A stretch of DNA of 64,000 nt from Amyelois transitella (GCF_032362555.1 NC_083531.1:5146001-5210000), one strand, 5' to 3'; counted from the first letter of the stretch, positions 32,547 to 44,300 are shown. Notes: generated from the letters alone by a model not told the origin. Numbers and translations: made by a program.

Positions 32547-35045
32547 ATGGACGGTGCCGTTGGTCAGTGTGGACCTCTGGCCGGCTCTGGGGACCTCCAG
32601 GCGCCCGTTGTAAACATTAAAATAGAACTGAAGGCAGAATTGAACTGTGATATTAAAGAGGAGGAACAATATGGTTAGTGATATTTAAATGCCGTGTGGT
32701 TCCCGGCACCAATACAAAAAAGAATAGGACCACTCCATCTCCTTCCCGTGGATGTCGTAAAAGGCGACTAAGGGATAGGCTTATTAACTTGGGATTCTTC
32801 TTTTAGGCGATGGGCTAGCAACCTGTCGCTGTTTCAGTCTCAATTCTATCTTTAAAGCCAAATAGCTGAATGTGGCCATTATTAGTCTTTTTAAATCTGT
32901 TGGTTCTGTCTACCCGCAAGGAATAAAGGCGTGATTTTATCTATGTATGTAAAAAATATAGTATCGTTAAGTTAGTATCTCGTAACACAAGTCTCGAACT
33001 TACTTCAAGGTTGGATCATGAATCCGTGTAACTTGTCCCGTATATATTTATTTATATTAATTTACTAGCTGTCCCGGCAAACATTATTTTTCCATATAAA
33101 TAATTCTTAAGTAATTTCTAGTTAAAAAAAAAATGTTTAAGGTGAACAACCCATATCACTAAGGGGTATGAAAAATAGATTCTCAGAATCCCACTCAATA
33201 CGCTCACAAAATATCATAAGTATCACAAAATATCATGAGTATCACAAAATATCATGAGTATCGGTCAAGCCGTTTCGGAGGCGAACATTGTGACTCGAGA
33301 ATTTTATATGCATATGTAAGATTATTCTTTATGCATATGTAGGACGTCCTGGTAAAGGGTCAGGGCAAAAGTACCCGAAACCGCCGAGTTTGCATGAAGA
33401 GAGTTATGAATGTGGATGAAGCGAATGATGTATGCAGAGATCGTGGCAAGTGGAAAGAGGTAGTCTCTGCCTACCCCTCCGGGAAGGAGGCGTGATTTTA
33501 TGTATGTATGTAAGATTATTTGCAGGATCCATCCAGCCGCCACAAGTGACATTCGTGAATATTCATGACATGAAAATTGAGACAGAAGATAATAACCTGC
33601 CGATTCCTTCTAAGCAGAGAGTGAACCGAAAACTAAAAATAAAAGGAGATGCTGCAGAAGGTGTGTTCTTTTATTAAATTCAAAATTGGATTATCATACG
33701 TCCATCTTTTTATTTATTTACTAGCTGTGCCCGCGACTTAGTCGTGTGGAATAGTTACTTTGGGCATTATTGAAGCCCTCAAGGATGAATAATGTACCCT
33801 GTTTTTTTTTTATTTTTAATTATTTCTTTGCTCCTTATAGTTGCAGCGTGATGTTATATAGCCAAAAGCTTTCCTCGATGAATAGTCGATTCAACGCAAA
33901 AAGAATTTTTCAATTCGAACCAGTAGCTCCTGAGATTAGCGTGTTCAAACAAATAAACAAATTCTTCAGCTTAATAAGATTAGTATAGATTTTTTTATTG
34001 GCACACAATACAGTTTTACGACATTAAATGTCTTAATACATATAGTATGGATGTTGTAAAATGCGACTAAGGGATATAGACATGATTATGTCTATGTATG
34101 TTATATATTTTTTTTTTTTTTAATGCTTCAGCTAAGTCATCAGCAGTCATCAAAAGACGACGAGCTAAAGGAAGTTCAACTAACAGGAGACGGCGCAAGT
34201 CACGACGAGAGTCAATAACACGAAGTGGACAGAAAATTGATGAAAATAATATTACTAATACTGACGAGAAACCTTATCAATGCAATGTTTGTTTTTGTAA
34301 ATTTCGCCGAAATTATAGTTTAAAAAAACACATAAGTACTCATACCGGTGAGAAACCTTACGAATGTGATGTGTGCCAATATCGAGCCATCGATAAGAGT
34401 TCATTGATAAGGCACATTAGAACTCATACTGGCGAGAAACCTTATAAATGCGACCTGTGTCACAGTGCGTTCGGGCAAAAGGGACATTTAACGGTTCACT
34501 TTAGGAGTCATACCGGCGAGAAACCATATGAATGTAATGTGTGTCAACAACGTTTCGTTGATAAGAGTTCTTTGGTAATGCACGGTAGTAGTCATACTGG
34601 TGAGAAACCTTATAAATGCTACATATGTCAATCTATGTTTTTTCGTAAAGGTCATTTAACGGTTCACTTTAGAACTCACACTGGTGAGAAACCGTATAAA
34701 TGTGAGTTGTGTCACAGTATGTTTGCACGAAAACAACATTTAACTGTTCACATCAGAAGTCATACTGGCGAGAAACCTTACGAGTGTGACGTGTGTCAAA
34801 GTAAGTTTAGCCACAAGACTTCCTTAATAGAACACAACAGAATTCACACTGGCGAGAAACCATATGAATGTGACGTGTGTGATAAAACATTCCGTCAAAA
34901 GAGTTCTTTAGCGATACATTATAGAATTCATACTGGTGAGAAACCTTATAAATGTGAGGTGTGTCTTAGTACGTTTCGTCAAAAAAGTACTTTAACCTTA
35001 CATCTTAGAACTCATTCTGGCGGTAACATTAAGAATACTAAATAG
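32547..35045 (+). CDS. Gene F: C2H2 zinc-finger protein, nine fingers
   Basis: Exons 32547-32673, 33526-33660 and 34132-35045, phase-1 joins, 391 aa. Exon 1 is MDGAVGQCGPLAGSGDL then an acidic stretch ending DIKEEEQY. Exon 2 (135 nt) reads VTFVNIHDMKIETED and ends lysine-rich. Exon 3 has a basic linker (KRRRAKG, NRRRRKSRRES), a likely nuclear signal, then nine fingers. The second finger has Ala at the usual core Phe (CQYRAIDKS). Exon lengths 127 and 135 nt equal those of gene G, its nearest relative by structure. A TTACAG acceptor lies 16 bases before the ATG. AATAAA at about 35091 may be the poly(A) signal. Divergent from E. Confidence 0.87.
32692..32952 (+). repeat. rep-A full length, intron 1 of gene F
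   Basis: Starts about 20 bases after the exon 1 donor with GCCGTGTGGTTCCCGGCACC and ends TATCTATGTATG. Confidence 0.75.
32955..33055 (+). repeat. rep-T tail fragment
   Basis: TTAGTATCTCGTAACACAAG to TCCCGTATATATTTATTTAT; the tRNA-like head is missing. Abuts the rep-A copy. Confidence 0.6.
33063..33300 (-). repeat. Helitron-like relic with 21 bp tandem repeat
   Basis: CTAGCTGTCCCGGCAAAC resembles the 3' end of Helitron-like families in minus orientation. At 33204-33262 the unit TCACAAAATATCATGAGTA repeats nearly three times. Confidence 0.45.
33345..33512 (+). repeat. rep-C full copy abutting exon 2 of gene F
   Basis: GACGTCCTGGTAAAGGGTCAG to ATTTTATGTATGTATG. The exon 2 acceptor AG lies only 13 bases beyond it. 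Confidence 0.7.
33721..33989 (-). mobile_element. Hel-2 element, intron 2 of gene F
   Basis: Both ends intact (TCTATACTAAT, CAGCTAG on the minus strand) with A and T flanks. Confidence 0.65.
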
Positions 35046-35139
35046 TCAGCGTCGATTCATTGAATGCCAGTGAAATCATTATTTATTATGTAATAAAAGA
35101 ATGAATAAATTAATAATTGTTTTATTTTTCAATCTCAAT

Positions 35140-35335
35140 AACAGGAAAAGTATAGGACCACTCCCATCTCTTTCGCATGGACGACGTAAAAGGCGACTAA
35201 GAGAAAGGTTCATAAACTTGCGATTCTTCTTTCAAGCGATAGGGTAGCATCTGACACTATTAGAATTTTGATTCTATCATCACTTTTCAAGACTTTGCTC
35301 TGTCTACCGCGCAAAGGATATAGACGTGATTATAA
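35140..35335 (+). repeat. rep-A, diverged
   Basis: GGACCACTCCCATCTC to ATATAGACGTGATTAT. Several small changes against the consensus. Confidence 0.6.
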
Positions 35336-35724
35336 TATACATGGGTAGTTCTACAAACTGGAATTTTCGACGGCTCAGTCAAAATGTTATAAAAAAATGT
35401 TTCAAACTATTTTATTTGTACGGCATACTGTTATTGGTAACTGTTTCAAGCTGGCCACTAAATATATTGTTTTTTAGTTATTTTTTGAACGAATTTCCTT
35501 TCGAAAGTGCCGAATTTTTTTTTTTTTTTTTGGGCGGTAGGTGTGAATAAGCAAACAGCAAAAATTTATCCCTCAGTTAAATATTTAATTTAAAATTATA
35601 AAACATAGAAGTAATTTATATATTTTTATGCTAAATTAAAGTAAAGCCCTCCAGACCTACCGTGTTGTGTTATCTCCGTTATTAGCACAAGATTTCCACT
35701 GTTTTGCACATATATAAAAATCAC

Positions 35725-36489
35725 ATGGATATGGATAACCTCAAACAATCAATGGAGCAAATGCAGAATTTCTTCGTCACACAGATGGATCAATTCAGGT
35801 CTCAAATGCAGGGAAATGCTTCATCAGTGTCCACCCCCAGTTTGGAAGTAAGGTTTACCGCATTTCAGAATCTTGTTATGAATATGTTGCAATCACTCCA
35901 GGATCAAGTTGACCTGTTGAGCCGCTCCACTGATAACATTGAAATGCGGTCCCGCAAAAAATTCCTACTTTTTCATGGTATCCCAGAGAACAATGGTGAG
36001 GATCCAGCGGCAGTAATCACTCAGACCGTTCAAGAAAGGTTGAATTTGAACGAACTTTCTCTTGATAACATTAGCCGGTGTCACAGAATGGGTCGTCCGC
36101 TAGCTGGTAAACCCCGGCCTGTTTTAGTCAAAGTGCGTGACTGGTCTATTAGGAATAAAGTATGGAGTGCGAAGTCTAAGCTGAAGGGAACGGGTGTCAC
36201 GCTGTCGGAGTTCCTCACTAAGTCACGACATGATGTGTTCATGGCAGCTCGTAAGCGGTTTGGTGTCGCCAATTGCTGGACTCGTGAGGGCACTGTATAC
36301 GTTCTGGACACAGAAGGAGCGCGTCACCGAGTTGAATGCCTGTCGGACCTTGACAAAGTCGTCGCTGAACCGGAGCAAGCTGGTACCAAGCCGCCTCGTG
36401 TAGTCCCCGAGCCCTCCGTAGCTGCGGCCCCGACAACGCGTACCAGAAAGACCGCGGCTGCTGCTGCCAGCAAATCCGGCAAAATGTAG
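35725..36489 (+). CDS. LINE ORF1: RNA-binding protein, coiled-coil type
   Basis: About 254 aa from the first ATG (another is two codons on). The N-terminus is rich in Met, Gln and heptads (residues 1-75), probably a coiled coil for multimers. Then RKKFLLFHGIPENNGEDP and SRCHRMGRP look like the RRM-like core of ORF1 proteins, followed by a basic domain (ARKRFG, W.REGTVYV). The tail is Ala/Pro/Lys-rich. No zinc knuckle is seen. It should coat the element RNA. Domain names are inferred from pattern. Confidence 0.75.
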   Translation: MDMDNLKQSMEQMQNFFVTQMDQFRSQMQGNASSVSTPSLEVRFTAFQNLVMNMLQSLQDQVDLLSRSTDNIEMRSRKKFLLFHGIPENNGEDPAAVITQTVQERLNLNELSLDNISRCHRMGRPLAGKPRPVLVKVRDWSIRNKVWSAKSKLKGTGVTLSEFLTKSRHDVFMAARKRFGVANCWTREGTVYVLDTEGARHRVECLSDLDKVVAEPEQAGTKPPRVVPEPSVAAAPTTRTRKTAAAAASKSGKM

Positions 36490-36992
36490 TCATTTACGAC
36501 CGCCATTCATGGATATTTTACGGTTCAGTTTGCTTCAATTCCTTTATTGAACCCAGTGAATCAAATTTATTCGTCGTAGTGAAAAGATACCTCCCAAACT
36601 TTTTACTTTTAATGACAATTTGTCTTTCTGCTGTCAATGTCACTTTTCATTTCATTTGATTTGAGTTTGACAGTTGTGCGTTTAGTTTTGTTTTTCACTT
36701 GTTGCGTTTAGCTATGCTCTATGCTTTGTTTACAATTTTGTTTAGAAATTTTATTGTTTATATTTATTTATTTTTTTTTTTTTTGTTTCTTTTACATTTT
36801 GCGGTTACAAACATAATATAATAACGTTGCTTGCATTGTGCTGTTTGGAAATGATCCAAATGACTGCACAACCGGTCGGTGGAGTATTATTTTGGTTGCA
36901 TACTTAGGTTAATTACTCTTATTTTATTTTATTTATATTAATTTATATATAATTTTATTTTATTGTAAATTCGTATATTTTATTTATATATT

Positions 36993-39956
36993 ATGTTGAA
37001 TATACTATACGATGATGATAATGTAAATGAAAGTATCGACAATTTAGAGTATTTATCTTGTTCCAGTGATGATAGCTATGTCAGTATTCCTTCTCTTTCC
37101 GATATAATTGACGGTGAATTGTCCGATGTACCGAAAAATTTCAATGTTGTTCACATAAATGCTCAAAGCATTCCGGCACATTTCTCTGATTTTCAGGCAA
37201 CTTTTTCTAACAAAAATATTCACGCTATATTAGTATCTGAATCTTGGCTTACTACCTCTCTTCAGTCTGTCTCTTTCCCCCTACCGGGTTACCATTTAAT
37301 ACGTAATGATCGCACTAATATGCGGGGTGGAGGAGTTGCCATTTATTTACGTTCTAATATTCCCTATTCCGTTGTAAGTATGTCTGCGCAGCCACCACCT
37401 CCAAATGCTGGTGAACATATCTTTATTGAGTTAAATTTTAATCACATAAAAGTCCTTCTAGGTGTATACTACTGTCCCTCTTCCGGCATAAATTATTTTT
37501 CATCGTTTGAAAAACTTCTAGAAGATTTTCTTCCTACTTGTAATCACAGCGTAATCATGGGCGATTTCAACACCTGCCTTCTTAAAAAAGACAATAGAAG
37601 TTCGACATTTGAATCCATCATTCATTCTAGCAATATGCATATTCTCCCACTCAGTTCAACGCATCATGTGCCGAATAAATTACCATCTCTTCTGGACCTC
37701 ATACTGGTTTCTTCTTCACAACATGTTGCTAAACATAGTCAACATGCTGCCGATGCCTTTTCTTTCCATGATTTGTTATTCTTGTCTTACAAAGTTCGTC
37801 CTCCAAAATATAAACCGCAAATTATTATTCAACGAAATTTTAGTGGCATAAATCAGGATAAACTTCAAGAAGATGCGCGAAATATTGACTGGTCACCTGT
37901 TGTAAATGCTGAGTCGATTGATGATAAAATTACAATTTTCAATTCCACAATCACTAAACTCTACGACATTCATGCTCCGCTAAGATCATTTAAAATTAAA
38001 CATTTACCAGCTCCGTGGCTGACTCATGATTTGAAAGTGTTAATGAACAGGAAAGCGGCTGCTAAGACCAGGTATAAGTGTAATCCTAGTGAAGTTAACA
38101 AAACTAAATACACTAGTATTCGTAATCACTGCAACAGAGCATTACGTGATGCGCAGCGTAGACATATTCATGAGTCAGTTACAAATGGAGATCCAGTAAA
38201 AACTTGGAAATTTCTACGTTCTTTGGGAGTGGGCAATTCCAAAAATCATAATATTTCAAATGATGTAGACATTAATTCTTTGAATTCTCATTTTTCTTCA
38301 TCTCCGGATATGGATATTTCAACAAAAAATTCAACACTAAATTATCTTTCCACCATTTCAGCTCCCGAACATGCACCGTTTCTTTTCTGCCAATTCGCCG
38401 CTGATGAAGTCCATAAAAGCGTAATGGCGATTACATCTAACGCTGTTGGGGTTGACGGTATTAGTCGTAATATGTTGATTCCAATTTTAGAACATATTCT
38501 ACCCGTTCTTTGCCATATTTTTAATACATGTTTATTAGACTCTGTGTTTCCTTCTCTTTGGAAAGAAGCGCATATTATTCCTTTGCCCAAGAAACCCAAT
38601 CCTAAATTACTATCTGATTATCGTCCCATATCAATCCTTCCTTTCCTTTCAAAAGTATTAGAGCGTCTTGTTCAAGACCAGATTCGCAATTTTCTCCATT
38701 CTAATAATTTATTTAATTCCATGCAGTCTGGCTTTCGCAGGGGGCATAGTACGGTATCAGCCCTTGTAAAAATCACAGATGATATACGCTGTGGCATGGA
38801 GGAGCGTCAGTTAACTGTCTTAACTCTTTTGGATTTCAGCAATGCGTTTAATGCGGTCAACTTTGACATACTCCTCGGTATATTGCGTTCTATCAACGTT
38901 TCCCCAGCGGCGATCGAGTGGTTTCATAGTTATCTATATGGCCGACGCCAACGTATTCGCCTTGGAGATTCTTACTCGAATTGGTGCAATACTTCAGCTG
39001 GCGTACCGCAAGGTGGTGTATTGTCACCGCTTTTATTTTCTATATTTATAAATTCTATAACCGAAAATATTTCATCTCAATATCATTTATACGCGGATGA
39101 CCTGCAGATTTATATCAAAGCACCATTAGAGAACATTAATAATGCTATTCATCAAACTAATTCTAATCTTCTGAGTATTTCTAAGTGGAGTAATGAATAT
39201 GGACTTAAAGTAAACCCACTTAAAACACAAGTAATTATTATAGGTAGTTCTTATATGCTCTCAAATGTAAACTATGCTGCTTTACCTGATGTAGTTTTTG
39301 AAGGGGTTACTATTCCTTATAGTAAGTGTGTTAGAAATCTGGGCTTACTGATGAACGATAGTCTTTCTTGGGCCAATCAAATTCAGTCTATATGTCGTAA
39401 ACTTTTTGGATCTGCAGCCTCTCTTAGACGGCTTCGTAACTTCTTACCGACTGCCACTAAAATTTCGCTTGCTGAGTCTCTCTTGCTTCCTTTTCTTGAC
39501 TACGCAGATGTCTGTTATACTGACCTTACAGAGGACCAGCTGAATAAACTAGAGCGTCTGCAAAATTATTGTATTAGGTTTATATTTGGCCTGCGGAAGT
39601 ATGATCATGTTTCGGAATTTAGATCTAAACTCAAATGGCTTCCTATTCGACTCCGTCGGGATTGCCATATACTGTACCTTCTTTATAACATCTTATTTAA
39701 CCCATTGTCCCCGCATTACTTGAAGGAACGATTTGTTTTTCTTGCTGATTCTCACCCCCGCAATCTTAGATCTAATGATAATTTATCTTTGAGAACTCCG
39801 GTGCATCGGACTAGGTTTCTAGCTAAATCTTTCACTATTAAAGCTACTATATTGTGGAACGCCCTGCCAGTGTCCATTAGGAAAGCACAGTCGTTAAACT
39901 CTTTTAAATCTCAAGTGAAGGAATTTTATTTGCAACAATGTTACACATCATCGTAA
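36993..39956 (+). CDS. LINE ORF2: endonuclease and reverse transcriptase, 987 aa
   Basis: The AP-like endonuclease motifs are all visible: HINAQS (about residue 54), SESW (82), RGGGVAIY (111), MGDFN (189), LLDLIL (233) and SFHD (257). The reverse transcriptase follows with SDYRPIS, LLDFSNAFNAVNFD (motif A, with Asn where many families have the second Asp), AGVPQGGVLSPLLF (motif B) and the YADD catalytic core at 700-703. The C-terminus has the LWNALP.SIR and SFK block. No stop or frameshift. The clade is not settled; CR1/Jockey group is likely. It nicks target DNA and copies the element RNA into it. Confidence 0.88.
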   Translation: MLNILYDDDNVNESIDNLEYLSCSSDDSYVSIPSLSDIIDGELSDVPKNFNVVHINAQSIPAHFSDFQATFSNKNIHAILVSESWLTTSLQSVSFPLPGYHLIRNDRTNMRGGGVAIYLRSNIPYSVVSMSAQPPPPNAGEHIFIELNFNHIKVLLGVYYCPSSGINYFSSFEKLLEDFLPTCNHSVIMGDFNTCLLKKDNRSSTFESIIHSSNMHILPLSSTHHVPNKLPSLLDLILVSSSQHVAKHSQHAADAFSFHDLLFLSYKVRPPKYKPQIIIQRNFSGINQDKLQEDARNIDWSPVVNAESIDDKITIFNSTITKLYDIHAPLRSFKIKHLPAPWLTHDLKVLMNRKAAAKTRYKCNPSEVNKTKYTSIRNHCNRALRDAQRRHIHESVTNGDPVKTWKFLRSLGVGNSKNHNISNDVDINSLNSHFSSSPDMDISTKNSTLNYLSTISAPEHAPFLFCQFAADEVHKSVMAITSNAVGVDGISRNMLIPILEHILPVLCHIFNTCLLDSVFPSLWKEAHIIPLPKKPNPKLLSDYRPISILPFLSKVLERLVQDQIRNFLHSNNLFNSMQSGFRRGHSTVSALVKITDDIRCGMEERQLTVLTLLDFSNAFNAVNFDILLGILRSINVSPAAIEWFHSYLYGRRQRIRLGDSYSNWCNTSAGVPQGGVLSPLLFSIFINSITENISSQYHLYADDLQIYIKAPLENINNAIHQTNSNLLSISKWSNEYGLKVNPLKTQVIIIGSSYMLSNVNYAALPDVVFEGVTIPYSKCVRNLGLLMNDSLSWANQIQSICRKLFGSAASLRRLRNFLPTATKISLAESLLLPFLDYADVCYTDLTEDQLNKLERLQNYCIRFIFGLRKYDHVSEFRSKLKWLPIRLRRDCHILYLLYNILFNPLSPHYLKERFVFLADSHPRNLRSNDNLSLRTPVHRTRFLAKSFTIKATILWNALPVSIRKAQSLNSFKSQVKEFYLQQCYTSS

Positions 39957-40469
39957 TAGTTATTATGTATTATTATATATTTTATTTATCAGTATATATT
40001 ATATAAATATATAGTATGTATTTCTATGTATATATAATATGTATGTATTGTTATGTATATATAATATGTATGTATTGTTATGTATACATAATATGTATGT
40101 ATGTAGGTAAAGGATTTATAATATTTTTTGTCTATGCATTAATACTCATTAGCTTGTCTGTTGCATTTGTTACATCCCGTCCGGCTTTGTGTGATAAAAT
40201 TACTATCCATTCATCGGTTGTCTGGAAGAAATTGCTTTTAGCAATAAGACCGCCAATTGTACTTCCTACTTAGATTATATTTAATTTAAGTTACTATGTT
40301 ATTATGTTGTACAATAAAGTGTTAAAAAAAAAAAAAAAAAAAAAAATTCTCAGGACCCTGATGTCCCTCGAACAAATTTTAGTACAAAGTGCGTCCTGAT
40401 TTCGTGAGTTCTACATCAAGATCATAAGATCATTAAAAATCGTATTAAAGTTTGGAAATACTCGTTTTT

Positions 40470-40714
40470 TTTTTTCTTTTTTATATATACTGGACAAATT
40501 ACACAGATTGATTTAGATTCGAAGTAAGTTCGAAACTTGTGTAACGTGATACTAACACAACGATACTATATTTTATAATAAATAGTAAGATAGATAAAAA
40601 TCCGAAGACCCAGGCCAATCAGAAAAAGTTCTTTTCTCATCATGCCCTGACCGGGATTCGAACCCGGGACCTCCGGTGCCACAGACAAGCTTATTACCGC
40701 TGCGCCACAGAGGC
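40470..40714 (-). mobile_element. rep-T SINE, full length, minus
   Basis: Inverted B-box GGATTCGAACCCGGG, head CCGCTGCGCCACAGAGGCC at the right end, tail on the left. Confidence 0.75.
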
Positions 40715-40724
40715 CGTGATTTCC

Positions 40725-41014
40725 CGAAGCAGATGCGGGTGTAAATTTGATCGCGGGTTGAGCAAAGGTTAAGTGAAACGTCGCAGGTAAGATGAAGAGA
40801 TGATAAATAAAAAATTGATAGAAAAAAAAAACGAATCTTTATTTAAACTATATAGTTTAACAATGTTTAAGAGGGCGCGGGTTTATCTATAGACACGAGA
40901 TCCAGCGATTTCTTACTCGGTGAGCGCTGATAGTCCAAAGTTGAAGACCCGGGGCGCATTTATAGGGCTCCCGGGCTGTGAATAGGGGCGCCGGGGAGAC
41001 CGAAACAGCACGAC
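40725..41014 (-). repeat. Probable solo LTR
   Basis: On the minus strand: CACAGCCCGGGAGCCCTATA (TATA-like), GCGCTCACCGAG, GACACGAG/CTCGTGTC and AAATAAAG as a poly(A)-like signal. Related copies at 25600-25810 and 62530-63110. No internal coding part is attached. Exact ends uncertain. Confidence 0.5.
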
Positions 41015-41058
41015 GTCACTTCCATTTAAAAAAAAACTAATTTATTAATACCTAACCT

Positions 41059-41316
41059 GCCGTGTGGTTCCCGGCACCAATACAAAAAAGAAAAGGACCA
41101 CTCCATCTCTTTCCCATGGATGTCGTAAAAGGCGACTAAGGGATAGGCTTACAAACTTGGGATTCCTTTTTAGGGCAATGGGCTAGCAACCTGTCAATAT
41201 TTGAATCTCAATTCTATCATTAAGTCAAATAGCTAAACGTGGCCGATCAGTCTTTTCAAGACTGTTGGCTCTGTCTACCCCTCAAGGGATAAAGACGTGA
41301 CCATATGTATGTATTA
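41059..41316 (+). repeat. rep-A full length
   Basis: Canonical head and tail (CATATGTATGTAT), ending about 15 bases from the stop of gene G. Confidence 0.75.
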
Positions 41317-41331
41317 ATTCCTGAAACCCTC

Positions 41332-44300
41332 TCAGCTTGATTGCGGGTTAATGGATACCACGTCAATCGTTGCCACAACACTATTATTAGAACTGATCAC
41401 TTCTATAGTCTTATTCCGAATCCTATAATGTTTTCTGAGGTGACTAGTCAATTGGCCTTTAGTACAAAACGTTCTAAGACACATATTACATTTAAAAGGT
41501 TTCTCGCTAGTATGAGCTCTGTTATGAACCGCTATATGTCTTTTTCTCGCGTACATATTGTTACACACGTCACATTTATACAGTTTCTCGCCTGTGTGAG
41601 TCTTACGGTGTCTCGATAAACCACTCCTATCAACGAACTGTGTTCGACAAACTTTACATTCAAACAGTTTCTCGCTATTAGGTGTTATTTGCACATGTTT
41701 CTCAACACTCCGCGCTGTTGACTCTGATCTCCTGTTGGTTGTAGTTCCATCAGGTTGCCGTTTGTCAGCTCCCGAAGTGTCATCTGAAGTGGAATCTGTG
41801 ATTAAAATTAATAAATTAGTGAAGTTGAGAAAAAAACACTTATATTTAACCCCGGCACAAACAGAAAAAAAGACTCGCATCTCTTTCCCATGGATGTCGT
41901 TAAAGGCGACTAACTATCCGTCTAATAAACTTGGAATTCTCATTTTAGGCGATGGGCTAGCAACTTGTCACTATTTGAATCTCGATTCTATCATCAAGCC
42001 AAACAGCTGAACGTGGCCTTTCAAGACTATTGGCTCCGTCTACCCCGCAAGGAGTACCGACTTAATTCTTTGTATGTATATATGTCATTCTATCATTAAG
42101 CTGAACGTGGCCTATCAGTATTTTCAAGACTGTTGGCTCTGTCTACCCCGCAAGGGATAAAGACTTGATTCTTTGTATGTATATATGTAATTCCATCATT
42201 AAGCTGAATGTGGCCTAACTTGAAAAGGCTTCAGTCTTTTCCTAAGTGTCAGCATACATACATAAAATCACGCCTCTTTCCCGGAGGTGTAGGCAGACAC
42301 TACCTCTTTCCACTTGCCACGATCTCTACACACTTCCTTCGCTTCATCCACATTCATAACTCTCTTCATGCAAGCTCGGCGGTTTCGGGCACTCTCGACC
42401 TGACCCTTTACCAGGACGTCCTTAATTTAATCAAGACACGTTCGCCTAGGTCTTCCCACTCCGACCTTTCCCTCCACATTTACTCAAGTATCAGCACTTA
42501 CGACATAAAAAGCTTTTGCACCAACAAAGTCAGAAACATTAACCTTCTGTGACCTCCACTTCTTCCTTGATGGGCGCGTCTGCTTCGCGCTTTACCACAC
42601 TCGGAAGGTCATCATCAATTGTCTCAAACTTCACGTCGTGATAGTTCACGAATGACAAGTGTGATGAGTACGGGGAGCCTGCGATATGAAAGAATAGAAT
42701 AGATTTATTTTCAAAATTGGACACAAGGTATCACTAATTGACGTCACATCACTTAAATCTAATTATATCTACTACCGCTTCCAAAGCGCATGTGTACAAG
42801 AAGCAGCGGAACAAACTACACTGCAGCATTCTCACCGGACGTCAATTTACAAATATTCATCTCTTAAATCTAAATCGTGGACGAATGCACATTGTCTACA
42901 TTAAAAAAAAAGCGATATACAAATATTATGTGAAATAAGATATATAGATACATACTGTACAAATTATCATGTCAAAAATTCACATACATATAAGTGGCCA
43001 ATGATGTGTGAGTTCTCCTAGACCCCTCTTCACAGCCAGGGAGCCCTATACATAAAGGGGCGCGCCCCGCACATCTAAACCAACGCCCTGTTAAATATCT
43101 GACACCAGTGTTAGTACCAAACACACCATAAAACAATTGGAAAAAATAATTATAATTAGGCTTATAAACTTGGGATTTTTCTTTTAGGCGATGTGCAAGC
43201 AACCCGTCACTATTTGAATCTCAATTCTATCATTAAGCCAAATAGCTGAACGTGGCCTGTCAGTATTTTAGACGACTGACAAGTCTGTGAGCAAGTCAAG
43301 TCAAGACCGTTGGCTCTGTCTACCCCGCAAGGGATATAGACGTGATAATATGTATGTATGTTAAATATCTCTCATCCCTCTTACCCGTGACGTTTTACCT
43401 AAATTGGGTTCCATTTGCGTCATCACATTACAAAAAACACTAGCAACCTTATTTGAATATGCATCAAATAGCACACAAACCAAGAAGCGAAAGAAAATTC
43501 TATTTTACACTAGTGAAACAAACTTAAAGCTTTATAACAAATAATTTATATTAAAAAAAACGTGACATTGGCGCCCAACGTGGGGCCGTCAAAATGGCTA
43601 TTTCCCAACAACAAACTTACCACATTGTACTTCCTCTTTAATATCACAGTCGAATTCTATCTTTGGCTCTATTTTTATGCTAACAACAGGAACCGGAAGA
43701 CCCTCGGAGCCGGGCAGAGATCCACACTGACCAACGGCACCGTCCAACACAGATAATGGTTTTAGAGTTATCTGCAAGCATTAAAAATGTGAAATAAATA
43801 TCTTTTATGTGCCGTGTGGTTCCCGGCACCAATACAAAAAAGAATAGCACCACTCCATCTCTTTCCCATAGATGTCGTAAAAGGCGACTAAGGGATAGGC
43901 TTACAAACTTGGGATTCTTTTTTAGGCGATGGTCTAGCAACCTGTCACTATTTGAATCTCAATTCTATCATTAAGCCAAATAGCCGTGTGGTTCCCGGCA
44001 CCATTACAAAAAAGAATAGGGCCACTCCATCGCTTTCCCATGGATGTCTTAAAAAGCGACTAAGGGACAGGCTTATAAACTTGGGCTTCTTTTTTAGGCG
44101 ATGGGCAGACAGAGCCAACAGTCTTGAAAAGACTGAATGGCCATGTTCAGCTATTTGGCTTTATGATAGAATTGAGCTTCAAATGAGTACATGGAGAATA
44201 TTGGATCTGTTTGTGTGTATTGTGGCAGTAGCTGACAAAACAACTTGGCAGTAAAAGAACATTCTGCCGCGCAGACAGAATGTAGTAGCCCGCTGGTTTT

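Larger units (their letters stand above)
35540..40346 (+). mobile_element. Near full-length APE-type non-LTR retrotransposon (LINE)
   Basis: Two open frames (35725-36489 and 36993-39956) are separated by about 500 bp, followed by a 3' UTR with a 30 bp tandem repeat (40022-40105), AATAAAG at about 40313 and a tail of more than 20 A at 40325-40346. The 5' limit is approximate, set after the T-run at 35517-35538. I could not find a target duplication. Both frames are intact, so the copy is young and might be active. It lies between genes F and G. Confidence 0.85.

Noticed and set aside
36081-36506. Minus-strand ORFs
   Set aside because: Shadows of the LINE ORF1.
40016-40273. Small hydrophobic ORF (VYIICMYCYVYIICMYCY repeats)
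   Set aside because: Chance reading of the 30 bp tandem repeat in the LINE 3' UTR.
35517-40370. Target duplication of the LINE
   Set aside because: I compared both flanks and found no convincing shared word, so none is claimed.
42083-42220. Tandem repeat of functional interest
   Set aside because: It is only repeated rep-A 3' ends with TATG tails.
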